In this document: positions 28,086 through 35,038 of the stretch, piece by piece
Numbering within the stretch: the stretch's first letter is position 1
How the letters are laid out: every line of letters begins with the position of its first letter
Made by a program: the position numbers and the translations under genes
Assembly (NCBI GenBank): GCA_020073285.1
Contig: JAIQFM010000023.1
Location: 1 to 35,038 of the forward strand
DNA length: 35,038 bases
Source of the DNA: Terriglobia bacterium
GTDB taxonomy: Bacteria; Acidobacteriota; Terriglobia; Terriglobales; Acidobacteriaceae
Reading direction: 5' to 3'
Notes under the pieces: model-generated
The model's input: only the letters and a program-made list of their open reading frames with translations
What the model was told of the DNA's origin: nothing
Database searches by the model: none

Positions 28086-28234
28086 ATCCCGAGCGAGGGA
28101 GGGCTCCCGCGCGTTTCTGTAACCGGGGTCCCCGGCACGCCGGCCTTTGGCGTGCTGGGGTGGTCGTGCGCGGGAGACCCGAGTCGAGGGATCTCTATTG
28201 TTTCCCCTCTCGGCTACACTAATCCTGAATCTGC
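28071..28234. repeat. Fold-back repeat, copy 2, carrying a nested palindrome
   Basis: Shares with copy 1 the left part TAGCCGATGTCATCCCGAGC through GGGCTCCCGCGCG, and the right part GCGCGGGA, ACCCGAGTCGA, GGATCTCT and CGGCTACAC. The loop between the inner arms is enlarged by the palindrome at 28130-28160. The outermost left arm is replaced by the tandem 15-mers, and the right outer arm is degraded. Confidence 0.7.
28130..28160. repeat. Palindromic repeat nested in the fold-back element
   Basis: CCCCGGCACGCC (28130-28141) and GGCGTGCTGGGG (28149-28160) pair at 11 of 12 positions plus one G-T pair, with a seven-base loop. Absent from copy 1, hence a probable insertion. Confidence 0.65.
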
Positions 28235-28448
28235 TCAACAACTGGAGATAGTGCGCGAGATCGGCGACCGGCGCGGCGAAGGCTACTCGCATTGGAACAT
28301 GGCTCTGGCTCTCGACAAATTGGGTGAGCGCGCACCGGCCATCGCCCGCGCTGAGGCAGCGTTGCGCATCTTCGAGGAGATCGAATCGCCCCACGCTGCC
28401 AAAGTACGCCAGCAACTCGCCGCGTGGCGGAACCAGCAGCAGCGCTGA
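28226..28448 (+). pseudogene. Remnant of a TPR-repeat protein gene (3' end only)
   Basis: The encoded stretch, from QQLEIVREIGDRRGEG through GYSHWNMALALDKLGERAP to EEIESPHAAKVRQQLAAWRN, is typical of the last one and a half TPR units of long TPR/ATPase-type proteins. It ends at a TGA at 28446. Upstream the frame runs straight into the fold-back repeat with no TPR sequence, so the 5' part of the gene has been lost; the frame's ATG at 28152 lies inside the repeat. Not expected to make a functional protein. Confidence 0.65.
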
Positions 28449-28490
28449 TTTTCCTGCCAAATCAGTTTTCTGATCGCGCCACCGTCTCCT

Positions 28491-28898
28491 TCACTCGGCC
28501 TTCGTCGTGAGTGGCTTTCCCTTCTCGGCGATGAAGACGGCCGACAGCTTGGCGGTGCCAGTGCCCTTGTTGATCGCCTGGTGGACCTGGCCGGGCTCGA
28601 TATGAAAAATGTCGCCGGCCTTTAGCGTTGCGTCGGGCTTGCCGGCGGCCTCCAGCAGGATCGTCCCCTCCTGCACGAACGCGTAAACTTCGGCAGGGTG
28701 AGTATGCTTGCCCTCGGCGGAGCCGGGCGGCAACTCCACCAGCGCCATCACCGCTTCCCGGCCCGGGATAGTCATATCCTGCTTAAACAGGATATTGCGT
28801 TTGACGCTCGGAGCCTGCGCGTTCTGCGCGTACTGCGCAAACATGGCGACTGCCGCCAGCAAGAAAGCCGCGGCCAGCGCGAATCGAATCTTTTTCAT
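28491..28898 (-). CDS. Exported cupin-domain protein
   Basis: A 135-residue protein with a signal peptide (about 1-22, RFALAAAFLLAAVAMFAQ) and one cupin fold. Metal-binding residues are visible: His65, His67 and Glu70 in KHTHPAEVYAF, and His106 in EPGQVHQAINKG. The ATG at 28898 is chosen because the signal peptide starts there and GAGGAA lies seven bases upstream; an open frame continues upstream but looks non-coding. Periplasmic cupins of this type (HTHPAEV) are of unknown substrate. No operon partner is evident, although the small gene at 29200-28988 precedes it on the same strand. Confidence 0.87.
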   Translation of the reverse strand: MKKIRFALAAAFLLAAVAMFAQYAQNAQAPSVKRNILFKQDMTIPGREAVMALVELPPGSAEGKHTHPAEVYAFVQEGTILLEAAGKPDATLKAGDIFHIEPGQVHQAINKGTGTAKLSAVFIAEKGKPLTTKAE

Positions 28899-28987
28899 GT
28901 TTTTTTCCTCGGCGGGAGATTTGCAGCACAGAACTATACACGCTGGCGATGAATTCGGGCTGCCGGAATTGGATTTGAACAATCCGC

Positions 28988-29200
28988 TTAGGCGGCCATT
29001 CTCTCGCGTGACTTCTTCAGCGGAGTAAAGCGGCGGACAAAGTTGTCGCGGTGGGTTGCTTCCCGGCTCTTCTCGCCATCGGCAACCGGGACCCAGGTGC
29101 ACAGATCCTTGCTGGCTTTTACGAGAAGTACCAATCGACCGTCCAGGTCACGATAAATCCTGCCCTGTTCGGGCCCTCGTTCTGGGCGAGGTCTTTGCAC
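28988..29200 (-). CDS. Small hypothetical protein
   Basis: Seventy residues from a GTG at 29200. The middle (IYRDLDGRLVLLVKASKDLC followed by TWVPVADGEKSREATHRDNF) resembles small conserved hypothetical proteins I have seen in soil bacteria, and the composition looks like a real protein: a beta hairpin then a basic tail. No domain or function can be named. The start is weakly supported (AAGAG nearby). It precedes the cupin gene on the same strand by 89 bases. Confidence 0.5.
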   Translation of the reverse strand: MQRPRPERGPEQGRIYRDLDGRLVLLVKASKDLCTWVPVADGEKSREATHRDNFVRRFTPLKKSRERMAA

Positions 29201-29337
29201 GGCTCTTATAATGATGCGTATACGTCCCGCGTGGTTGCGTCAACCTGCGACAATGCCGCGCGACGGTTCCCAATTTGCGCGCTTCCCGATTCGGCAGTAG
29301 AAAACTATATCGTTCTACGATATACATCCGAGAGGCT

Positions 29338-29607
29338 TTACTCGTTGGGAATGACGATCCAGAAAATGATGTAGAGCAGCCCGCCGGCGCCGGCAAAAAT
29401 AAACAGCAACAGCCACACCAGCCGCAGCAGCGTCAGGCTCCAGCCAAAGTGTAGTGCCAGTCCGGCGCACACCCCCGCAATCATGCGTCCCTGCCGCGGT
29501 CGCAGCAGTTGATGCGTCACCGGCGCGGTGCCGGGCACGGGTTTGGCGCAATAGGGGCACAGCCGCGCATCGTCGGGAATCGCCTTGCCGCAGGCGTTGC
29601 AGTACAT
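29338..29607 (-). CDS. PspC-domain membrane protein with N-terminal zinc ribbon
   Basis: An 89-residue protein. A zinc ribbon (CNACGKAIPDDARLCPYC, four cysteines) is followed by a PspC domain (RMIAGVCAGLALHFGWSLTL, then RLVWLLLFIFAGAGGLLYII) and a final WIVIPNE. PspC domains sense or counter inner-membrane stress; the ribbon may mediate contacts. The second ATG (29607) is chosen because GGAGGA sits exactly six bases upstream, whereas the ATG at 29613 touches that site. It lies 27 bases downstream of the quinone oxidoreductase gene on the same strand, so co-transcription is likely. Confidence 0.9.
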   Translation of the reverse strand: MYCNACGKAIPDDARLCPYCAKPVPGTAPVTHQLLRPRQGRMIAGVCAGLALHFGWSLTLLRLVWLLLFIFAGAGGLLYIIFWIVIPNE

Positions 29608-29634
29608 GGACATTCCTCCGCGCCGATTTCAACC

Positions 29635-30597
29635 TCAGGGAATGAGCACGATTTTTCCGTATGCGCCCGGCTCCATCACTGCCTGGTGGGAGCGCGGCGC
29701 GTCTTTTAGGGGCAGCTCCTGCCCGACCACCGGCCGCAGCGCACCGTTCTCCAGGCCCGCAACCAACGCAGCATGAATGCTCGCCAGGTCGTGGTCGGAG
29801 ATATTGAACGACGTCATGCCATACACCACGGCGTCGCGCGCCATCACGTCCCGTGGATTGATCTCCACCGCGCCGCGGCTGCCCACCACCACCACCCGCC
29901 CTTTGATGACCAGCATCGTCAGGTCCTTCGCCAGGTTCTTGTTGGCCAGCATCTCCACGATGATGTCGAATCCGCGGCCGCCCGTGAGCTTCATCAACTG
30001 CTCCTGCGCATCCGCCGCGCTGTGATCCACCACGCGATGCGCGCCCTCGCGCGCCACCATCTCTTTTCCCTTGTCGGTGCTCGCCGTCCCCACCACGATG
30101 AGTCCCGCCGCGCGCGCCATCTGCACCGCTGCAACGCCAACTCCGCCGCTGGCTCCGTGTATCAGCACGGTCTCTCCAGGCTGCGCGTTCGCTTTGTGAA
30201 ACATGGCGCGATACGCGGTCACATACGGCACTCCCAGCGCCGCTCCCTGCGCGTAGGAGACGTTTTTCGCCAGCGCGTGCACCTGCGCCTCGGTGCACAG
30301 CGCCTTCTCCGCGTAAGCTCCGGTCAGAGAGCGGTAGACATAGACGCGATCGCTCGGGCGCACCTTGGTCACACCCTCGCCCACGCTCTCCACCTCGCCG
30401 GCCGCGTCCGAGCCCGGGGTGTACGGCAGCGTCGGCTTAATCCCATACGCGCCGCTGCGGATGTAGGTATCCACCGGATTCACGCCGATGGCGCGGACGC
30501 GCACCAGGACTTCGCCGCGCCCGGGCCGCGGGTCGGAAACCTCCTCCACCCGCAGGACCTCCGGACCGCCGAACTCTCGCACGACAATCGCTTTCAT
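29635..30597 (-). CDS. NADPH:quinone oxidoreductase family protein (MDR superfamily)
   Basis: A 320-residue medium-chain dehydrogenase/reductase: GroES-like N-domain (MKAIVVREFGGPEVLRVEEV, RAIGVNPVDTYIRSG) and a Rossmann domain with HGASGGVGVAAVQMA at about 147-161. No structural-zinc cysteine set is seen, as in quinone oxidoreductase (zeta-crystallin-like) members. The expected reaction is NADPH-dependent reduction of quinones or enones in the cytoplasm. The start codon ATG at 30597 fits the family N-terminus. It is followed by the PspC gene; its upstream region is the GTC/GAC-rich repeat. Confidence 0.92.
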   Translation of the reverse strand: MKAIVVREFGGPEVLRVEEVSDPRPGRGEVLVRVRAIGVNPVDTYIRSGAYGIKPTLPYTPGSDAAGEVESVGEGVTKVRPSDRVYVYRSLTGAYAEKALCTEAQVHALAKNVSYAQGAALGVPYVTAYRAMFHKANAQPGETVLIHGASGGVGVAAVQMARAAGLIVVGTASTDKGKEMVAREGAHRVVDHSAADAQEQLMKLTGGRGFDIIVEMLANKNLAKDLTMLVIKGRVVVVGSRGAVEINPRDVMARDAVVYGMTSFNISDHDLASIHAALVAGLENGALRPVVGQELPLKDAPRSHQAVMEPGAYGKIVLIP

Positions 30598-30663
30598 CGT
30601 TCTCTCCTCACTGTGACCGCCAGCGAATCGGACAGCCCCGCATTAGAACACAAGTGGAGGGGT

Positions 30664-30797
30664 TGGTCAGTCTGTCGGTCTATCAGCCGGTCGGTCTCTC
30701 AGTCGGTCAGTCCATGATCTCCGTGGTTTTATTCAGGACTGACTGAGAGACCGGCGGAAAGACCGAAAGACTGAAGGACTGAAAGACCGAAAGACCG
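30664..30797. repeat. GTC/GAC-rich inverted repeat tract
   Basis: The left arm (30686-30713, from GCCGGTCGGTCTCTCAGTC) folds with the right arm (30736-30755, GGACTGACTGAGAGACCGGC). On the right it continues as GAAAGACCGAAAGACTGAAGG-like units to 30796. Shares GTCTATCAGCCG with the tract upstream of fabD. Confidence 0.65.
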
Positions 30798-30835
30798 CTC
30801 ACCGTCTGCACTGAAACTGAAATTCGAAACTGAAG

Positions 30836-31486
30836 CTACGACTGTCCCTTGACCACCGCGCGCTCCAGCAATTCTCGGACTTCCTCGTCCGTGGTCTGCG
30901 CGAAATCCTTGTACCATTGCCCGACGGCAAAGAACGGCTCCGGGGTGGTGGCGCACAGCACCTCGTTGCCTTCTTCGCGCAGTTGATCGCAAGTAGCGCG
31001 CGCGGCCACCGGCACCGCCACCACGATCCGCGACGCGCCCGCCTTGCGCAGCGCCGCTGTCGCCGCCCGCATGGTCGAGCCGGTGGCCAGGCCGTCGTCC
31101 ACTAGGATCACCGTCTTGCCGCGCACCTCCAACGCTGGACGATCGCCGCGATATTGCTCCTCGCGACGCTCCAGCTCGGCCTGCTCCCGTTGCGTGGCCT
31201 CTTCGATCTCCCAATCCGGAATCCCGAGCGCTTCCACCACGTCGCGGTTCAGCACGCGCACGCCTCCGGAAGCGATCGCCCCCATGGCCAGCTCCGGCTG
31301 CCCCGGCGTGCCCAGCTTGCGCACCACGAACACGTCCAGCGCCACTCCCAGCGCGCGCGCCACCTCGTAGCCGACCGGCACTCCGCCGCGCGGCAGCGCC
31401 AGCACGACCACGTCTGCCCGCCCTGCATACTCACGCAGCTCTTCCGCCAGCGTTTCGCCCGCGTCGATTCGGTCCCGGAACATCAT
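30836..31486 (-). CDS. Phosphoribosyltransferase family protein
   Basis: A 216-residue protein with a type I phosphoribosyltransferase fold. The PRPP-binding loop [14 protein letters not shown] is at 126-139, and the N-terminal flexible-loop part [17 protein letters not shown] is typical of the subfamily often fused to or found near dienelactone-hydrolase/erythromycin-esterase-like genes. The substrate of this subfamily is not known. Tandem ATGs at 31486 and 31483 are both possible starts. The GYD gene lies upstream on the same strand (131-base gap containing the hairpin at 31595). Confidence 0.88.
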   Translation of the reverse strand: MMFRDRIDAGETLAEELREYAGRADVVVLALPRGGVPVGYEVARALGVALDVFVVRKLGTPGQPELAMGAIASGGVRVLNRDVVEALGIPDWEIEEATQREQAELERREEQYRGDRPALEVRGKTVILVDDGLATGSTMRAATAALRKAGASRIVVAVPVAARATCDQLREEGNEVLCATTPEPFFAVGQWYKDFAQTTDEEVRELLERAVVKGQS

Positions 31487-31594
31487 GCCTTGATGTACGG
31501 CCTTTCTTCGGTTGGATGAGCGGCGCCTTCACCGCGTTTGTCGGTTACACCATGACTCGCAACTCATGCCGGCTTCACACGTGTGTTTTGAAGG

Positions 31595-31614
31595 GGTGCG
31601 GCTTCAGCCGCGCC
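31595..31614. repeat. GGTGCGGC-TTCA-GCCGCGCC hairpin (REP-like)
   Basis: Near-perfect eight-base stem with a TTCA loop, just after the GYD gene stop on the minus strand. The same GGCTTCAGCC centre is found at 27081-27092. Confidence 0.5.
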
Positions 31615-31617
31615 GTT

Positions 31618-31905
31618 TCACAACCCCTCAATGAACGCGTTCCACGGTGTGGCCGGCATGGTCTCCGTGCTGGCATGCCCGTAAGCGCGGATAATCAGCG
31701 CCGCGCGCTCCACCTCGCGCACATCGGCGGCTTCGACAATGTCCACCACGTCGAAGCGTCCCAGCAGCGCATAGCTCTGTTTCCACACCACGCCCTTGCA
31801 CTCCTTGCGGATCTTGTCCGCCACCGTCTTGGCCATTTTCTTGAAGTCTTTGGGATCGTCGAATGCGTCGGGGGATAGTTGGCTGAGAATCACGTACGTT
31901 GCCAT
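31618..31905 (-). CDS. GYD domain protein
   Basis: A 95-residue protein of the GYD family: MATYVILSQLSPDAFDDPKD near the start and VVWKQSYALLGRFDVVDIVE in the centre, with the GRFD in place of the name-giving Gly-Tyr-Asp. An alpha/beta ferredoxin-like fold is expected; the function is unknown. The ATG has GGAGG six bases upstream. Full family length. Confidence 0.9.
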   Translation of the reverse strand: MATYVILSQLSPDAFDDPKDFKKMAKTVADKIRKECKGVVWKQSYALLGRFDVVDIVEAADVREVERAALIIRAYGHASTETMPATPWNAFIEGL

Positions 31906-31973
31906 CAGACACCTCCGCTTAGTCCGCTGAAACGATACTCTTGTGCCGCACCGAGGTAAACTCAGGCGGTTGT

Positions 31974-32072
31974 CGGTTTACGGTCGTCGGTTTTCAGTCC
32001 GGGCAACTGCAATGACACCGGACTGACATGCCCGGTAGCTGTGAACATCGAAGACCGATAACCGAGAACCCT
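31974..32072. repeat. GGTCGTCGG-type inverted repeat before the permease gene
   Basis: Contains the perfect pair CAGTCCGG (31995-32002) and CCGGACTG (32018-32025), flanked by GGTTTACGGTCGTCGGTTTTC on one side and GACCGATAACCGAGAACC on the other, which are roughly complementary. Similar in style to the tracts at 22661 and 30664. Confidence 0.5.
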
Positions 32073-32073
32073 C

Positions 32074-33516
32074 TTGACTTCCGCACCCAACCCGTCCGCT
32101 GCCCCGCCGACGCCACAAACGCTCGCGCGCAATCTTGGCCTATTCGACGCCGCCATGATCGTCATGGGCGGCATTGTCGGCGCCGGCATCTTCATCAATC
32201 CCTACGTCGTTGCGCAGCAAGTACGCACCCCGGTGCTGATCCTGGGCGCGTGGATCGTCGGCGGACTGATCGCGCTCGCCGGCGCATTCATTTACGCGGA
32301 ACTCGCCGCCCGCATACCCGACGTTGGCGGCCAATACGCCTACTTGCGCGAGGCCTATCATCCCGCCATCGCGTTTCTTTACGGCTGGGTGCTGCTGCTG
32401 GTGATCCAGACCGGCGGCATGGCGGCGGTCTCGATCACCTTCGCGCGTTACCTGCTCGATCTCACCGGCGCGCATGTCCCCGATTGGCTTGTCGGCGCCG
32501 CCGCCCTCGGTGTGCTGACCATCGTCAACTGCCTCGGCGTCAAGCAGGGAAGCGCCGTGCAGAGCGCGCTGATGGTGATGAAGATCGTCGCCATCGCCGC
32601 GCTGATTTTCTGCGGTGTATTTCTGCTCGGCCGGCCCTCGCAGTTCACGCTGCGCCCGGTTTTCGGCGAGCCGCCGTCGTTTCACTTGCTCTCGATGTTC
32701 GGCGCCGCCATGGTGCCGGTGCTCTTTGCCTATGGCGGGTGGCAGACGGCAAACTTCATCGGCGGCGAGATCCGCGATCCCCGCCGCAACCTGCCGCGCG
32801 GGCTGCTGATCGGCGTCTGCGGCGTGATTGCGCTCTACGTCGGCGTGAGCTTCGTCTGCGTGCGTGCGCTCGGCCCGGCTGGGTTGGCGCACACCGAGAC
32901 GCCGGCTTCGGCGGTGATGCGCATTGCCCTCGGCGAGACCGGCGGAAAGCTGATCGCGGTGGGAATTGCGATCTCCACTCTGGGTTTTCTCAGCCAGTCC
33001 ATTCTCACCGCGCCGCGCGTGTATTTCGCCATGGCCGACGACGGTCTTTTCTTTCGCGCCGTCGCCCGCATCCACCCGCATACCCGCGTCCCGGTGGTGG
33101 CAATCGTCCTGCAAAGCCTGTGGACCATGGTGATCGCCGTCTCCGGCCGCTACGAGCAAATCCTCAACTACGTGGTCTCCATGGATTTCATCTTCTTCGG
33201 TCTGACCGCGACCTGCATCTTCGTTTTCCGCCGCCGCGACCGAGTCGGTGCCGCTTGTGCCCATGGTGCCCCACATCTGCCCGATTCTGGCGGATGCGGG
33301 TGGAGTAGATCTGGGACCGCCCACCGCGTGCCCGGACATCCCGTCACCACTGCGCTGTTCGTCGCCGCCTGCTGGCTAGTGGTCGCCAATACCATTTATC
33401 GTTATCCTCGCAACAGCCTGCTCGGCATGGCCATCCTGGCGGCCGGCGTGCCTGTCTATTTCGCTTGGAGCATCCGCGGCAGCGGTCGCCATCGAATCCC
33501 GGACTCTAGCCACTGA
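32074..33516 (+). CDS. APC family amino acid permease
   Basis: A 480-residue inner-membrane transporter with about 11-12 helices and the APC signature in the first helices (GLFDAAMIVMGGIVGAGIFI, then NPYVVAQQV). Later NFIGGEIRDPRRNLPRGLLI matches the conserved loop of the L-type/APC group. The start is TTG at 32074; the next Met (28) lies inside the first helix, so an upstream start is needed. Oddity: between IFVFRRRDR and HRVPGHPVTTALFVAACWLV the sequence has about 25 residues (residues about 390-413) unlike the family, encoded by a palindromic repeat at 33269-33303. The helix that follows is intact and in frame. Confidence 0.9.
   Translation: MTSAPNPSAAPPTPQTLARNLGLFDAAMIVMGGIVGAGIFINPYVVAQQVRTPVLILGAWIVGGLIALAGAFIYAELAARIPDVGGQYAYLREAYHPAIAFLYGWVLLLVIQTGGMAAVSITFARYLLDLTGAHVPDWLVGAAALGVLTIVNCLGVKQGSAVQSALMVMKIVAIAALIFCGVFLLGRPSQFTLRPVFGEPPSFHLLSMFGAAMVPVLFAYGGWQTANFIGGEIRDPRRNLPRGLLIGVCGVIALYVGVSFVCVRALGPAGLAHTETPASAVMRIALGETGGKLIAVGIAISTLGFLSQSILTAPRVYFAMADDGLFFRAVARIHPHTRVPVVAIVLQSLWTMVIAVSGRYEQILNYVVSMDFIFFGLTATCIFVFRRRDRVGAACAHGAPHLPDSGGCGWSRSGTAHRVPGHPVTTALFVAACWLVVANTIYRYPRNSLLGMAILAAGVPVYFAWSIRGSGRHRIPDSSH
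33269..33303. repeat. Palindromic repeat inside the APC permease gene
   Basis: CCCCACATCTGCC (33269-33281), seven-base loop, GGCGGATGCGGGTGG (33289-33303); the arms match at about 10 of 13 positions, the differences being mainly transitions. It resembles an abundant acidobacterial palindrome (CCACATCTGCC...GGCAGATGTGG, from memory). It is read through in frame. Confidence 0.6.
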
Positions 33517-33536
33517 TCACTGGCCACTGGAGTAAA

Positions 33537-34625
33537 ATGAATCGCAGCACGATAGTTTCGCCCTACATGGAGTTCTCCAAGCTTCACTCGGCGGCGCGCT
33601 TCAACCTGGCGGCCAGCGGGATCATGAACTACCCGCTCTCCGACTTGCCGGTGACCATCGATCGGTTGGAGATCGACGGCCCCGACGCCTACGGGTACGA
33701 GCCGCTGATCGCGCGCCTGGCCGCGAAGAGTAACGTCGCACCCGACTGTGTCGTCTACGTCAATGGCGGCACCTCGCTGGCCAACCATCTCGCCATCGCC
33801 GGAACCACCGAACCCGGCGACCACGCGCTCATCGAAACTCCGGGTTACGAACTGCTCGACACCACCGCGCGCTTCCTCGGCCTCGAGATTGATCATTTCG
33901 AGCGCCACTTCGAGGACGGTTACCGCCTCGATCCGCGCGACATCGAGCGCCAACTGACCCCGCGCACGCGCCTGATCGTCATAACCAACCTGCACAATCC
34001 CTCCGGCGTGCTTGCCGATAACGATACGCTGCGCCAGATCGGCAATTTCGCGCGTAGCGCCGGCGCCCGCGTGCTCGTCGACGAGGTTTACCTCGACATG
34101 GGGTTTGAGCGTACGCCGCCCTCGTCCTTCCATCTCGACCCCAAAATTTTCGTGGTGACCAGCAGCCTGACCAAGGCGTATGGCCTGAGCGGATTGCGTT
34201 GCGGATGGATTCTCGCCGAACCTGAGCTGGCCCGGCGCATCTGGCGCATCAACGACGTGTACGGCGCGACGCCCGTCCACGCCGCGGAATTGCTGAGCGT
34301 TATCGCGCTCGACAACCTGCCGAAGATCGCCGCGCGCGCCAAATCGCTGCTGCAAACAAACCGCGCCCTGCTGAATAGCTTCTTCGATTCTTGTGATGAG
34401 CTGGACGTCGTGCGCCCCGAGTTCGGGACCGTGGCTTTTCCCCGCCTGCGCAGCGGCGCCGCCGAAAGGCTGTTCAACCTGCTGCGCGACAAGTACGAAG
34501 CGAGCATCGTTCCCGGTAGCTTCTTTGGCGCGCCTCAACACTTCCGGATTGGCGTCGGCGGCGAAACGGAGATGACGCGCGAGGCCCTCGTCCGCCTGGG
34601 CCGTGCCTTGCAGGAACTATCCTGA
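33537..34625 (+). CDS. Class I/II pyridoxal-phosphate aminotransferase
   Basis: A 362-residue fold-type I enzyme. PLP-site residues are visible: NGGTSLANH (76-84), Asn154-Pro155 in NLHNPSGV, Asp182 and Tyr185 in VDEVYLDMGF, Schiff-base Lys213 in SSLTKAYGLSGLRCGW with Arg221, and the C-terminal carboxylate-binding Arg in HFRIGVGG. Substrate not determinable; the short N-terminus and overall form fit the bacterial 'pyridoxal phosphate-dependent aminotransferase' group rather than AspC. The ATG has GGAG close upstream and lies 20 bases after the permease stop, so the two may be co-transcribed (uptake and transamination of an amino acid is a guess). Confidence 0.92.
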   Translation: MNRSTIVSPYMEFSKLHSAARFNLAASGIMNYPLSDLPVTIDRLEIDGPDAYGYEPLIARLAAKSNVAPDCVVYVNGGTSLANHLAIAGTTEPGDHALIETPGYELLDTTARFLGLEIDHFERHFEDGYRLDPRDIERQLTPRTRLIVITNLHNPSGVLADNDTLRQIGNFARSAGARVLVDEVYLDMGFERTPPSSFHLDPKIFVVTSSLTKAYGLSGLRCGWILAEPELARRIWRINDVYGATPVHAAELLSVIALDNLPKIAARAKSLLQTNRALLNSFFDSCDELDVVRPEFGTVAFPRLRSGAAERLFNLLRDKYEASIVPGSFFGAPQHFRIGVGGETEMTREALVRLGRALQELS

Positions 34626-34996
34626 ATGGCCGGATCCAGGAATCCCTTCATGCAAGGAATTTCTTCATACAACTACGGTTCGAAGCGCCGGACTTTAGAG
34701 TCTGCGTGAGAACTCTTTTTCGTCAAGTGCAGTGTCCGAAGTACGCGGACTCAGCCCGCGAAGCGGGCGGAATTCGTTAGCCCACCGCGGCAGCGGTGGG
34801 AAAAGTGGAACGAAATCGCAGAGCGCCAGCGGCGCGGCACGTTCTCACACAGACTCTTCAGTCCAGCGAGCAGTCCGCAGTCCAAAGAGAAACCGGGGCT
34901 TAGAGCAGTTCCACAGTTGACGTACCCTGATGTCATCCTGAGAGCTTGTGACTTTTTCGTGGGTTTTCCTCAAGGATGCGAGCTATAAGTGAGCGC
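34626..34996. other. Intergenic stretch rich in hairpins
   Basis: No gene recognised. It holds the hairpin group at 34754-34835 and, at about 34930, TGATGTCATCCTGAGAGC, which resembles the start of the fold-back repeat core (GATGTCATCCCGAGCGAG). Confidence 0.5.
34754..34835. repeat. Cluster of three perfect hairpins (REP-like)
   Basis: GCCCGC-GAA-GCGGGC (34754-34768), CCCACCGC-GGCA-GCGGTGGG (34781-34800) and GCGCC-AGC-GGCGC (34823-34835). No T-runs follow, so they look like a composite REP element rather than terminators. Confidence 0.7.
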
Positions 34997-35038
34997 ATGA
35001 ACGATGCAGGCGCGGAAGCGGGACCAGACGCAGGGGAA
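34997..35038 (+). CDS. Possible start of a gene cut by the window end
   Basis: ATG at 34997 opens a frame (MNDAGAEAGPDAGE) that runs to the last base. TATAAG lies just upstream, but no good ribosome-binding site does. Fourteen residues are too few to identify a product. Confidence 0.3.
   Translation, partial: MNDAGAEAGPDAGE

Noticed and set aside
32140-33339. 399-codon minus-strand frame
   Set aside because: Antisense to the APC permease; a highly charged, His/Asp-rich product typical of antisense frames.

Overview
The window (about 60% GC by eye) looks like a chromosomal piece of an Acidobacteriota bacterium (Terriglobia/Koribacter-like). This is inferred from a PEP-CTERM protein, an acidobacterial style of exopolysaccharide locus, and many short palindromic intergenic repeats of the kind seen in that phylum. 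No tRNA, rRNA, CRISPR array or transposase was found.

Left edge (1-3340): the 3' part of an electron-transfer-flavoprotein:ubiquinone oxidoreductase gene, a DUF4184 membrane protein and a secreted PEP-CTERM protein.

Core of interest (3730-12000): a lasso-peptide (RiPP) cluster. It holds an ABC-2 ATPase/permease pair, a PRMT-like methyltransferase fused to a C-terminal PqqD-like domain, a stand-alone PqqD-type leader-binding protein (B1), a transglutaminase-like leader peptidase (B2), an asparagine-synthetase-like cyclase (C), an HPr-kinase-like tailoring kinase and a NTP_transf_5-type nucleotidyltransferase. I also found a 48-codon precursor gene at 7682-7536 on the minus strand. Its leader fits YxxPxLxxxGxxxxxTx exactly, and its 17-residue core starts with Gly and has Asp at position 8. 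C, kinase and nucleotidyltransferase lie with the precursor on the minus strand; B1 and B2 converge on it from the plus strand behind a good sigma-70-type promoter.

Exopolysaccharide region (12019-21344): minus-strand Wzy/O-antigen-ligase-like protein, TPR protein and Wzz/BY-kinase, then a divergent plus-strand gene in which a complete asparagine synthetase is fused to a GT4 glycosyltransferase, followed by a Wzm-like ABC permease. The three minus-strand genes run with short gaps or overlaps straight into the lasso genes, so up to seven genes (17005 to 7536) could be one transcript.

Right part (21700-35038): housekeeping and accessory genes (fabD, pta, adenosine-deaminase-family enzyme, typA, OmpA-like protein, cupin, PspC, quinone oxidoreductase, phosphoribosyltransferase, GYD protein, APC permease, aminotransferase). 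The gaps hold a 132-bp fold-back repeat, a second copy with another palindrome nested in it beside four 15-bp tandem units, a TPR gene remnant, and GTC/GAC-rich degenerate inverted repeats. One palindrome appears to have been absorbed in frame into the APC permease gene.
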